Part shown: positions 54,941 to 63,193 of the stretch, piece after piece
Layout: every line of letters begins with the position of its first letter
Numbering within the stretch: the stretch's first letter is position 1
Source: Pseudomonas ekonensis
GTDB taxonomy: Bacteria; Pseudomonadota; Gammaproteobacteria; Pseudomonadales; Pseudomonadaceae
Assembly (NCBI RefSeq): GCF_019145435.1
Contig: NZ_JAHSTS010000002.1
Span: 1,426,001-1,490,000, forward strand
DNA length: 64,000 nt
Direction: 5' to 3'
Notes under the pieces: generated by a model
Databases searched by the model: none
What the model was told of the DNA's origin: nothing
What the model saw: the letters and a program-made list of their open reading frames with translations, nothing else
Program-made: the position numbers and the translations under genes

Positions 54941-56392
54941 ATGATTCCGGTGATCTTGTCAGGTGGTAGCGGTTCACGTCTCTGGCCGCTGTCGCGTAAG
55001 CAATTCCCTAAGCAATTCCTCGCCCTGACCGGCGAACACACCCTGTTCCAGCAAACCCTCGAACGCCTGGTGTTCGAAGGCATGGACACACCTATCGTGG
55101 TCTGCAACAAGGAGCACCGTTTCATCGTCAACGAGCAGTTGGCCGCACGCAATCTGGAAAGCCAGCGCATCCTGATGGAGCCGTTCGGTCGCAACACTGC
55201 GCCGGCTGTCGCGTTGACCGCGATGATGCTGGTCAATGAAGGTCGCGACGAGCTGATGCTGGTGCTGCCCGCCGACCATGTGCTGGAAGATCAGAAAGCC
55301 CTGCAACGTGCCCTGGCACTGGCTACCGTCGCCGCCGAGAACGGCGAGATGGTGCTGTTCGGCGTGCCGGCCACCAAACCGGAGACCGGCTACGGCTACA
55401 TCAAGTCGGTCAGCGATGCGCTGCTGCCCGAAGGCGTCAGCCGCGTCTCGCACTTCGTGGAGAAGCCCGACGTCAAGCGCGCCACCGAATACGTCGAGTC
55501 CGGCGGCTACTACTGGAACAGCGGCATGTTCCTGTTCCGCGCCAGCCGCTTCCTCGAAGAGTTGAAAAAGCACGACCCGGACATCTACGACACCTGCCTG
55601 CTGACCCTGGAGCGCAGCGTCCAGGACCCCGACACCATCACCTTCGACGAAGCCACCTTCGCCTGCTGCCCGGACAACTCCATCGACTACTCGGTGATGG
55701 AAAAGACCCAACGCGCCTGCGTGGTGCCGCTGACCGCCGGCTGGAGCGACGTGGGCTGCTGGTCGTCGCTGTGGGAGGTCAACGAGAAAGACGCCAACGG
55801 CAACGTCAGCAAGGGCGACGTGGTGATCCAGGACAGCAAGAACTGCATGATCCACGGCAACGGCAAACTGGTGTCGGTGATCGGCCTGGAAAACATCGTC
55901 GTGGTGGAAACCAAGGACGCCATGATGATCGCCCACAAGGACAAGGTCCAGGGCGTCAAGCAGATGGTCAACACCCTCAATGAACAGGGCCGCAGCGAAA
56001 CCCAGAACCACTGCGAGGTCTACCGTCCGTGGGGCTCCTACGACTCGGTGGACATGGGCGGCCGGTTCCAGGTCAAGCACATCTCGGTCAAGCCGGGCGC
56101 GTGCCTGTCGCTGCAGATGCACCACCACCGCGCCGAACACTGGATCGTGGTCAGCGGCACCGCCGAAGTCACCTGCGACGAGAACGTGTTCCTGCTCACC
56201 GAGAACCAGTCCACCTACATCCCGATCGCCTCGGTGCACCGCCTGCGCAACCCGGGCAAGATCCCGCTGGAGATCATCGAAGTGCAATCGGGCTCGTACC
56301 TGGGCGAGGACGACATCGAGCGCTTCGAAGACATCTACGGCCGCTCCACCCCGGTCGAGCGCGGCGTGTCGGTGAAAACCATCGCGCAGTGA
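54941..56392 (+). CDS. algA: Bifunctional phosphomannose isomerase / GDP-mannose pyrophosphorylase
   Basis: AlgA supplies GDP-mannose: it isomerises fructose 6-phosphate to mannose 6-phosphate and couples mannose 1-phosphate to GTP. The 483-residue product has the nucleotidyltransferase signature GGSGSRLWPLSRK near its start, FVEKP (about residue 175), and the C-terminal isomerase cupin metal site QMHHHRAEHW. ATG 54941 has GGAG nine bases upstream. It ends the operon and is followed by a very strong terminator. Confidence 0.98.
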   Translation: MIPVILSGGSGSRLWPLSRKQFPKQFLALTGEHTLFQQTLERLVFEGMDTPIVVCNKEHRFIVNEQLAARNLESQRILMEPFGRNTAPAVALTAMMLVNEGRDELMLVLPADHVLEDQKALQRALALATVAAENGEMVLFGVPATKPETGYGYIKSVSDALLPEGVSRVSHFVEKPDVKRATEYVESGGYYWNSGMFLFRASRFLEELKKHDPDIYDTCLLTLERSVQDPDTITFDEATFACCPDNSIDYSVMEKTQRACVVPLTAGWSDVGCWSSLWEVNEKDANGNVSKGDVVIQDSKNCMIHGNGKLVSVIGLENIVVVETKDAMMIAHKDKVQGVKQMVNTLNEQGRSETQNHCEVYRPWGSYDSVDMGGRFQVKHISVKPGACLSLQMHHHRAEHWIVVSGTAEVTCDENVFLLTENQSTYIPIASVHRLRNPGKIPLEIIEVQSGSYLGEDDIERFEDIYGRSTPVERGVSVKTIAQ

Positions 56393-56407
56393 TCGGCCTG
56401 CCGTGAC

Positions 56408-56468
56408 AAAAGCCCCCGCCCGCCCCGCTGCGTCCCCTATCCGCAGCGGGGCGGGCGGGGGCTTTTTT
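56408..56468 (+). terminator. Very long terminator of the alginate operon
   Basis: The 25-base arms 56408-56432 and 56442-56466 are perfectly complementary (AAAAGCCCCCGCCCGCCCCG and its mirror) around a 9-base loop, and a T-run ends the right arm. The A-run on the left could also serve leftward transcription. Confidence 0.95.
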
Positions 56469-56575
56469 CTGAGGCTTTCGTAGCCTGGTCCGGCGTCATC
56501 GCAAACCACTTGCCATTCGCCAACCTCACCTACGCTTAGGTAGGATGCCCTTCTCTCTCTGCGAGGTTTCGCGAC

Positions 56576-57040
56576 ATGTTCATCGGCGTCCTGCTGGTCA
56601 TCACCTGGCTGATCCTGCTGCTGCGCTATCCCGCCAAGGCCTTGCCGGTCTCGGCGGCGGCGGCCGTCGGGCTGGGGCTGGTGGCGATGTGGGTGGTGTG
56701 GCTGGACAACCGCGAGGTCAAGCAACTGGCGCGCCTTGAGCTGCGCATCGCTTATGCCCCCGAGCACTGTCCCGCCGACCGTCCGTTGCTGCTCAAGATG
56801 AACAACGGCAACGACGTGCCGCTGACCGAACTGCGCTGGCGCATCGCTGCGTATGCGCCGGGCGACACGGTCAACCTGGCCGACAACCAGTACACCGCCC
56901 CGCGCTACCGCGGCCCCGGCGAACTGCAGCCCGGCGGCAACTGGGAAGACTGCCTGCCGCTGCCGCCGCTGCGCCCCGGTTACCGCCCGCAGACCCTGGA
57001 GTTTCGCGCCGAGCGGTTGCAGGGTAGTTTCTCCGACTGA
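56576..57040 (+). CDS. Small inner-membrane protein of unknown function
   Basis: The 154-residue product begins MFIGVLLVITWLILLLRYPA and has two membrane helices (about residues 2-18 and 24-44), then a ~110-residue soluble domain with two cysteines (HCPAD, WEDCLPL) and a predicted beta pattern ending in LEFRAERLQGSF. I do not recognise the family. It is probably co-transcribed with the SDR gene 30 bp downstream and is separated from algA by the strong terminator. Confidence 0.82.
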   Translation: MFIGVLLVITWLILLLRYPAKALPVSAAAAVGLGLVAMWVVWLDNREVKQLARLELRIAYAPEHCPADRPLLLKMNNGNDVPLTELRWRIAAYAPGDTVNLADNQYTAPRYRGPGELQPGGNWEDCLPLPPLRPGYRPQTLEFRAERLQGSFSD

Positions 57041-57070
57041 TCCCCCTCACTTCCGCATAAGGAATGCGCC

Positions 57071-57895
57071 ATGCCCGTTGCACTGATCACCGGTTGTTCC
57101 AGCGGCATCGGCCGCGCCCTCGCCGACGCCTTCAAGGCCGCCGGCTATGACGTCTGGGCCAGTGCGCGCAAGGCCGAAGACGTCGCCGCGCTGAGTGCCG
57201 CCGGCTTCACCGCCGTGCAGCTGGACGTCAACGACGGCGCGGCGCTGGAGCAATTGGGCGAACGGCTGAACCACGAGCGCGGCGGCCTCGACGTGCTGAT
57301 CAACAACGCCGGCTACGGCGCCATGGGCCCGCTGCTCGACGGCGGCGTGGCGGCCATGCAGCGCCAGTTCGAGACCAACGTGTTCTCGATTGTCGGTGTG
57401 ACCCGCGCGCTGTTCCCGGTGCTGCGCCGGGCCAGGGGGCTGGTGGTGAACATCGGCAGCGTGTCGGGCGTGCTGGTCACGCCGTTCGCCGGCGCCTACT
57501 GCGCCTCGAAGGCGGCGGTGCACGCCTTGAGCGACGCGTTGCGCATGGAGCTGGCGCCGTTCGGCATCCGGGTGACGGAAGTCCAGCCCGGCGCCATCGA
57601 ATCCAGCTTCGCCAAGAACGCCGGGCATGAGGCCGAGCAACTGATCACCGAGCAGTCGCCGTGGTTTGCGCTGCGCGAAGGGATCCGCGCGCGGGCCAAG
57701 GCGTCCCAGGACAAGCCGACCCCGGCCCGGGAGTTTGCCGCCGAACTGCTCAAGGCCGTGCAGCAGGCCAAACCGCCAAGGCTGGTCCGCATCGGCAACG
57801 GCAGCCGGGCGCTGCCGTTGCTGGCGACCTGGCTGCCCAAAGGCCTGCTGGAATCGACGCTGATGAAGCGGTTCGGGCTGCGCGCAAGCCTCTGA
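57071..57895 (+). CDS. Short-chain dehydrogenase/reductase
   Basis: The 274-residue classical SDR has the cofactor motif TGCSSGIG (residues 7-14), the structural NNAG, the catalytic Ser in NIGSVSG, and YCASK with the catalytic Tyr and Lys. The absence of an acidic residue at the end of strand 2 (WASARK, with Arg) suggests NADPH use. Substrate is unknown. It converges with the efflux operon, with a palindromic terminator between. Confidence 0.9.
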   Translation: MPVALITGCSSGIGRALADAFKAAGYDVWASARKAEDVAALSAAGFTAVQLDVNDGAALEQLGERLNHERGGLDVLINNAGYGAMGPLLDGGVAAMQRQFETNVFSIVGVTRALFPVLRRARGLVVNIGSVSGVLVTPFAGAYCASKAAVHALSDALRMELAPFGIRVTEVQPGAIESSFAKNAGHEAEQLITEQSPWFALREGIRARAKASQDKPTPAREFAAELLKAVQQAKPPRLVRIGNGSRALPLLATWLPKGLLESTLMKRFGLRASL

Positions 57896-57956
57896 CGGCG
57901 ACCGGCGAAATGGCCGAACCGGCCGATCCACGCGTCAACACAACCGACTGACCCCC

Positions 57957-57984
57957 GTGGCGAGGGAGCTCGCTCCCTCGCCAC
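57957..57984. terminator. Palindromic hairpin GTGGCGAGGGAGC / GCTCCCTCGCCAC
   Basis: Perfect 13-bp arms with a 2-base centre stand between two convergent genes. The outer 10 bases match the hairpin at 18060-18087. Confidence 0.75.
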
Positions 57985-57999
57985 ACAATGTCAGCCGGA

Positions 58000-58866
58000 T
58001 CATTGGCCGTCGGTCTGCTTCACCACCACCGTGCAGGTGATCCCCGCCGCCAGCAGCACCCCCTCCGGCACCTCGTCGATGTGAATGCGCACCGGCACCC
58101 GCTGGGCCAGGCGCACCCAGTTGAACGTCGGGTTGACGTCGGCGATCAGCTCGCGGCTTTCCGGGTTGTCGCGGTCGTAGATGCCGCGGGAAATGCTCTC
58201 CACATGGCCCTTGAGGACTTCGCCGCTCATCAGCTGCATGTCGGCCCGGTCGCCCACGCGCACGTGGGGCAGCTTGGTCTCTTCGAAGAAGCCGTAGACC
58301 CAGAACGAGTTCATGTCGACCACGGCCATCTTCGCCTCGCCGATGCGCGCGTAGTCGCCGCGGTGGACGTTGAGGTTGGTCACGTAGCCGTCCACCGCCG
58401 CCCGCACTTCGGTGCGCTTGAGGTTGAGTTCGGCGGCCTCCAGCTGCGCCTGGGCGTGCTGGTAGTCGGCCAGGGCCGAGTCGGCGATGTTGCTGGCGTC
58501 GTCGCGGTTTTCCTTGGAGATCACCAGGTTGTCCAGGTCGGCGCGGCGGTGGGCGTTGACCTTGCGCATCTCCCACGTCGCCTTGCGCGAGGCCACCAGG
58601 GCCTGCGCCTGCTTGACCGCCAACCGGTAGTGCTCAGGGTCGATCTGCATCAGCAGGTCGCCCTTCTTCACCAACTGGTTGTCGCGCACCGGCACATCGA
58701 CCACCTCGCCGGTGACGTCGGCGGCGACGTTGATGATGTCCGCCCGCACCCGGCCGTCGCGGGTCCACGGGGTGTTCATGTAGTGCTCCCACAGGGTGCG
58801 CCCGGTCCACAGCGCCAGGGCCAGCACCAGCAGGGTCGCGAGCAGGCTGAAAAACTTTTTCATCAA
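58000..58866 (-). CDS. HlyD-family efflux adaptor (AaeA/EmrA-like)
   Basis: The 288-residue periplasmic adaptor has one N-terminal membrane helix (MMKKFFSLLATLLVLALALW), a biotinyl-lipoyl-like half-motif (ADVTGEVVDVPVRDNQLVKKGDLLM), a short helical hairpin and a beta-barrel domain. It bridges the inner-membrane FUSC protein and the outer-membrane factor encoded upstream. It is the last gene of the operon, 22 bp after the DUF1656 gene. Confidence 0.94.
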   Translation of the reverse strand: MMKKFFSLLATLLVLALALWTGRTLWEHYMNTPWTRDGRVRADIINVAADVTGEVVDVPVRDNQLVKKGDLLMQIDPEHYRLAVKQAQALVASRKATWEMRKVNAHRRADLDNLVISKENRDDASNIADSALADYQHAQAQLEAAELNLKRTEVRAAVDGYVTNLNVHRGDYARIGEAKMAVVDMNSFWVYGFFEETKLPHVRVGDRADMQLMSGEVLKGHVESISRGIYDRDNPESRELIADVNPTFNWVRLAQRVPVRIHIDEVPEGVLLAAGITCTVVVKQTDGQ

Positions 58867-58888
58867 GACCTTCTTCAGAGTTGGAGAG

Positions 58889-59095
58889 TCAACGGTAAAC
58901 GGTCAGCGCCATCGCGCCGAACAGACAAGTGAACAGGCTCAGGCGCAGCAGCGCCGGGTGCCAGAAGAAGCGGTACAGGTCGAACCCCGACAGGAAGCGG
59001 TCCAGCGCCCAGGCCAGCGCCGCGGCGACGAAGAACATCAGGGTCATGGTCGGCATGTACACGCCGTGGAAGGCGATTTCACGGGGCATGGGCAA
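58889..59095 (-). CDS. DUF1656 small membrane protein (AaeX-like)
   Basis: The 68-residue protein begins MPMPREIAFHGVYMPTMTLM and has two membrane helices (about residues 14-32 and 46-64). DUF1656 proteins always accompany FUSC and HlyD efflux genes, as AaeX does in E. coli; their exact role is unknown. Its start overlaps the end of the FUSC gene by 17 bases. Confidence 0.94.
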   Translation of the reverse strand: MPMPREIAFHGVYMPTMTLMFFVAAALAWALDRFLSGFDLYRFFWHPALLRLSLFTCLFGAMALTVYR

Positions 59096-61271
59096 GTCCT
59101 TCGGGCTTGGCGGCCGCGTAGGCGGCGAGCGGTGATTGCGGGTCGAGCAACGAAGTGCGGATGAAGTGCAGGTAGCTTTTCACCCGGCGCAGCGCCGAGG
59201 TGTCGAAGTGCGGCGCGAACGGCTCGTCGGTGGCGGCGACGCGGCCGATCGCGTGATCCACCGCCACCAGCGCCCGCTCCAGGTTGCTGGCGTTGGGTTG
59301 CAGGAACAGCCGCACCAGCGCCCGCCCCATCACCCGGATCGCCTGGCGCCACGGCTGGGATTCGGCGTACGCCGGGTGCACCGGCAAGATCGCCTGCTCC
59401 TTGCGCAGCTCGATGATCGCGTGGCCCACCTCCAGCACCACGAACATCCAGCGCAGCAGCTTTTTCTGCACCAGCGGCTGGCCGGTCGCCAGGCCGTAGG
59501 CCTGGTGCATCAGGTCGCGGGTGCGGCTTTCGAACCCTGAGGCCAGGCCCTTGAGCTTGCCGCTGATCGCATACACCACCTGGCCGCGCAGGTCCTGCTC
59601 CAGCCGTTTCCACAGCCAGCGGCTGTTGGGCGGCAGGATGATCGCCCCGGCGGCGGCGCACACCAGCATGCCCATGACCATGGCGATGTAGTCGTTGATG
59701 AAGGTGTACGGGTTGTAGATGGTCAGGTTGTCCGGCACCGAGCCGGTGCTGAAAAAGATCAGCAGCCCGAGGCCGACCCCGGCGTACTGCGGGCGCGACG
59801 CCAGGAACGAGCCGAGCACGATCACCGGCGCCAGCATCACGCACAGCAGCGCGAAGCCGTCGATCCACGGGAAGATGAAGAACATCTCGACGAAGCCGAT
59901 CAGTGCGCCGAGGAACGTGCCGCACGCCATCTGGAACGCCATGCGCTTGGGGTTCGGCGTGGCGGCGGACAGGCCCACGGTGGCGGCGGCGATCAGGGTC
60001 ATGGTCGCGCCGCTCGGCCACGCGGTGGCCACCCAGTAGCTGCCCAGCACGATCAGGATGAACGAGGCGCGGATCCCCGAAGCGGCCGCCGCCCACCAAC
60101 TGGTCTGCGGGGTGAACGGCTCGTCCCAGCGCTCGCGCTCGTGGGTGTGGTCGGCCAGCGACGCGTGGGTCTGTGCATAACCGTGCAGGTCATCGACGAA
60201 GCGGTAGAGCAACTCGTACGCAGTGTGGAAATCCAGCAGCTCGGCCTCGCTCGGGCCGGTCTCCTGGAACGCCGCCCGCAGGCTGCGCACCCGAGCCGGC
60301 AGGCCTTCCTTGTAGGCCGCGAGCGCCGTCACCAGGCGCGCCGCATCGGGGCTGGTCAGGGCCCGGCCGCTGAAACCGTCGAGCACTTCGGCCAGGTCCT
60401 GCAGACCCGGTTTGATGGCCGCCACGACGTGTTCCTCACCGTTGCCGCGCAAGCGTTCGAGCAACTGATGCAGGGCGTTGAAACGGGTGGTGATGCCCAT
60501 GAACTCGCTGTTCAGGCGGCTCAACCGGCCGTTGCGCCGACGCATGTGCGGGTCTTCGAACACCGTCACGCTGCGCAGGCCTTCCAGGCCCACGGCCTCG
60601 GCGATGAAGCGCACGTTGCTGGCCTCGAACGACTCAGGCTTGCTGCGCCCGCGCAGGCCGTCGGTGACGAACAACGCGAACACGCCGAAACGCTGGTACA
60701 GGGCGTTGCGCATGGCGGCGCTGGCGGTCTGCGGCAGGATCGCGGCGCTGACCAGGGTGGAGCAGAGAATCCCCAGGGAGATCTCCAGCACCCGCCACAC
60801 CGCCGCCATGAACGCGCCGTCCGGGTGCGCCAGCGCCGGCAGGCCGACCATCGCCGCCGTGTACCCGGCCAGCACGAAACCGTAGGCGCGGAAGTTGCGG
60901 CAACGGGCGGCGCCGGCCGAGCAGATGCCGACCCAGATCGCCAGCGAGCCCAGGAACAGTTCGGTGTTCTGGGCGAACAGCGCGATCAGCGTGACCATCA
61001 TCGCCGAACCGGCCAATGTGCCGAGGAACCGGTAGAAACTCTTGGCGAACACCTGGCCGCTCTGCGGCTGCATGACGATGAACACGGTGATCATCGCCGT
61101 GCGCGGCTGCGGCAGCTCCAGGCGCATCGCCAACCACAGGGTGAGGAACGCGGCGATCAGCACCTTGAAGATGTAGACCCAGGTCACGCCGTCGCTGCGT
61201 GCCCAGTCGAAGAAACCCCGGCGCCATTCCAGGGAGTGCAGCCAGCGCAGGGGGGCGGGCATGGGAGTCAT
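59079..61271 (-). CDS. FUSC-family inner-membrane efflux transporter (AaeB-like)
   Basis: The 730-residue protein has two sets of membrane helices (about residues 30-180 and 390-530), each followed by a cytosolic helical domain, the fusaric-acid-resistance / p-hydroxybenzoate exporter architecture. Relatives export aromatic carboxylic acids. Together with the HlyD, DUF1656 and outer-membrane genes it should form a tripartite pump. A REP doublet separates it from the outer-membrane factor gene upstream. Confidence 0.94.
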   Translation of the reverse strand: MTPMPAPLRWLHSLEWRRGFFDWARSDGVTWVYIFKVLIAAFLTLWLAMRLELPQPRTAMITVFIVMQPQSGQVFAKSFYRFLGTLAGSAMMVTLIALFAQNTELFLGSLAIWVGICSAGAARCRNFRAYGFVLAGYTAAMVGLPALAHPDGAFMAAVWRVLEISLGILCSTLVSAAILPQTASAAMRNALYQRFGVFALFVTDGLRGRSKPESFEASNVRFIAEAVGLEGLRSVTVFEDPHMRRRNGRLSRLNSEFMGITTRFNALHQLLERLRGNGEEHVVAAIKPGLQDLAEVLDGFSGRALTSPDAARLVTALAAYKEGLPARVRSLRAAFQETGPSEAELLDFHTAYELLYRFVDDLHGYAQTHASLADHTHERERWDEPFTPQTSWWAAAASGIRASFILIVLGSYWVATAWPSGATMTLIAAATVGLSAATPNPKRMAFQMACGTFLGALIGFVEMFFIFPWIDGFALLCVMLAPVIVLGSFLASRPQYAGVGLGLLIFFSTGSVPDNLTIYNPYTFINDYIAMVMGMLVCAAAGAIILPPNSRWLWKRLEQDLRGQVVYAISGKLKGLASGFESRTRDLMHQAYGLATGQPLVQKKLLRWMFVVLEVGHAIIELRKEQAILPVHPAYAESQPWRQAIRVMGRALVRLFLQPNASNLERALVAVDHAIGRVAATDEPFAPHFDTSALRRVKSYLHFIRTSLLDPQSPLAAYAAAKPEGLAHAP

Positions 61272-61307
61272 TCGAATATGCTCAAGAAATCAGTCTGGAC
61301 TCAGAAC

Positions 61308-61400
61308 TTGTGGGAGCTGGCTGGCTAGCGAAGGCGGCGTCACATTCAACCGTGAGGTCGCCTGACCCAGCGCATTCGCGGGCAAGCCCGCTCCCACACC
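61308..61400. repeat. REP doublet within the efflux operon
   Basis: CTTGTGGGAGCTGGCTGGC on the left and GCGGGCAAGCCCGCTCCCAC on the right are inverted REP units between the FUSC gene start and the end of the outer-membrane factor gene. Confidence 0.85.
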
Positions 61401-61409
61401 GGGGGGTGT

Positions 61410-62909
61410 TCACCGCAGCAGCGCCGGGGTTTTCGGGGCCTGGGTCTGCTCAGCCGTCGGCACATCGTTGCCCGCACCGAGCCCGCCGCCCAACGCCGTC
61501 ACCAATTGCGCATGGGCGCTCAACCGCGCCGCCTGCACCTGCTGCTGCACCTGTTGCTGCTTGAACAGCAGGGTCTGGGCGTTGAGCACGTTGAGGTAAT
61601 CGGTGAGCCCGCGCCGATAGGCGACCATCGCGATGTCGTAGGTCTTCTGCGCGGCGGCCACGGACTCGGCCGCGAACGTCTGCTGCTTGTCCATCGACTC
61701 GCGGCGGATCAACTGGTCGGAGAGGTTCTTCAGCGCGTTGACCAGGGTCTGGTTGTAGTGCGCCACTGCGATGTCGTAGCCGGCGGCCGCTTCACCCAAC
61801 TCAGCGCGCAAGCGCCCGCCGTCGAAAATCGGCAGCGAGATCGCCGGCCCCACGGTGTAGTTGAGCTTCTTGCCGGTCAGGAACTCCAGCGCTCCGCCGC
61901 CGGTGGCCATGTAGCCGAGGCTGCCGACCAGATCGACGTTGGGGTAGAACCCGGCATGCGCCACGTCGATGCCACGGGCCTGCGCCGCCACCTGCCAGCG
62001 GCTGGCGACCACGTCCGGGCGCTGGCCGAGCAGTTCGGCGGGCAGCGCCGACGGCAGCTTCAGCGCCGTGCCCAGGGACAGGGTCGGCCGCTGCAACTGC
62101 GCGCCCTCCCCCGGCCCCTTGCCGGCCAGCGCGGCGATCTGGTTGCGGCTCAGGGCGATGGCTTCGTCCAGCGCATCCAGTTGCCGGTGGGTTTCCGGCA
62201 ATGGCGTTTCGGCCTGGCTGACTTCGAAATGGGTGCCGATCCCGCCGTTCAGGCGTTTTTGCGCCAGGTCCAGAATCTGCTGTTGCTGCGCCAGCGTCGC
62301 GGCGACGATGTCGCGCTGGGCGTAATGCAGCGACAGCTCGATGTAGGCCAGCACCAGGTTGTTCTGCAGTTCGAGCCGGGCCTGCTGCGCCTCGGCCGCC
62401 GTCATGTGCGCCAGGTCCACCGCCCGTTCGGTGCTGTTGCGGTCCCGGCCCCAGAGGTCCAGGTCGTAACTGAAGCCCAACGCGGCGTTGTTGTCCCAGG
62501 TGGTGGTGTTGGCCAGCTCGCCCGGGCCGTAGAACTGATCGGTCGGCCAGTTGTGGCGCTTGAGCGTGGACTGCCCGTTGACCTGCAGCGACTCGGCGGC
62601 TTCGGCCGCACCGGCCATCGCCCTGGCCTGGCGCACCCGCGCGGCGGCCATGGCCAGGCTCGGGCTGCCTTGCACGGCCTGGTCGATCCAGCGGTTCAGC
62701 TGCGGGTCGCCAAAGGCTTGCCACCATTGCGTGGCGGGCCAGTTTGCGTCACGGGCGGCGTGGGCGATGGCGTCGTCGGTGGCCAGTGCGTTGGCCTCCA
62801 GCGCCTTGCCCTGCGGGGCGATCCCGCCGGTTCCGATGCAGCCGCCAAGACCCAGGGTAAAAGCCAGAACACTGAGCGGCAAAAGCGCTCTGTTGATGCG
62901 ACGCGGCAC
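61410..62909 (-). CDS. Outer-membrane efflux lipoprotein (NodT/OprM family)
   Basis: The 499-residue product is a TolC-like outer-membrane factor with two OEP repeats. I chose GTG 62909 because AGGAAG lies upstream and it gives a clean lipoprotein signal (PRRINRALLPLSVLAFTLGL then the lipobox GGC). A longer frame to 63056 adds an Arg-rich, unsupported N-terminus. It is the first gene of the leftward efflux operon and diverges from the LysR regulator gene. Confidence 0.93.
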   Translation of the reverse strand: MPRRINRALLPLSVLAFTLGLGGCIGTGGIAPQGKALEANALATDDAIAHAARDANWPATQWWQAFGDPQLNRWIDQAVQGSPSLAMAAARVRQARAMAGAAEAAESLQVNGQSTLKRHNWPTDQFYGPGELANTTTWDNNAALGFSYDLDLWGRDRNSTERAVDLAHMTAAEAQQARLELQNNLVLAYIELSLHYAQRDIVAATLAQQQQILDLAQKRLNGGIGTHFEVSQAETPLPETHRQLDALDEAIALSRNQIAALAGKGPGEGAQLQRPTLSLGTALKLPSALPAELLGQRPDVVASRWQVAAQARGIDVAHAGFYPNVDLVGSLGYMATGGGALEFLTGKKLNYTVGPAISLPIFDGGRLRAELGEAAAGYDIAVAHYNQTLVNALKNLSDQLIRRESMDKQQTFAAESVAAAQKTYDIAMVAYRRGLTDYLNVLNAQTLLFKQQQVQQQVQAARLSAHAQLVTALGGGLGAGNDVPTAEQTQAPKTPALLR

Positions 62910-63193
62910 TGCTGCGACTTCCTGAAAGAGGGGAAAAGCGGGGAACCTGTGGGAGCGGCGACGGAGCGGTTGCCTGCCGGCGCGGTAGCACACCCGACCG
63001 CCGGATCCGTTGACCTGGCGCATGCGCAAGCACACCCCATTCCCACTTCGGCGCAATTCTATGAGGGCGCCCGGACCGCGATAAGCTGGGATTCCTGTGA
63101 ATCTTTGTTACCGTTAACGAGATAATCCCTAAGTCGGGGGTCTCGCCTTTGAAACTTCATGTCACAATTTGCCATCTCCCTTGAGAGCACCCC
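62910..63193. promoter_or_regulatory. Divergent region between efflux operon and LysR gene
   Basis: This 284-bp gap carries a degraded REP unit near 62946-62975 and, at 63101-63123, an AT-rich stretch with ATCTTTG, GTTACCGTTAAC and AGAT that contains a T-N11-A pattern (T63105, A63117). This is a plausible LysR operator between the divergent promoters. Confidence 0.4.
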
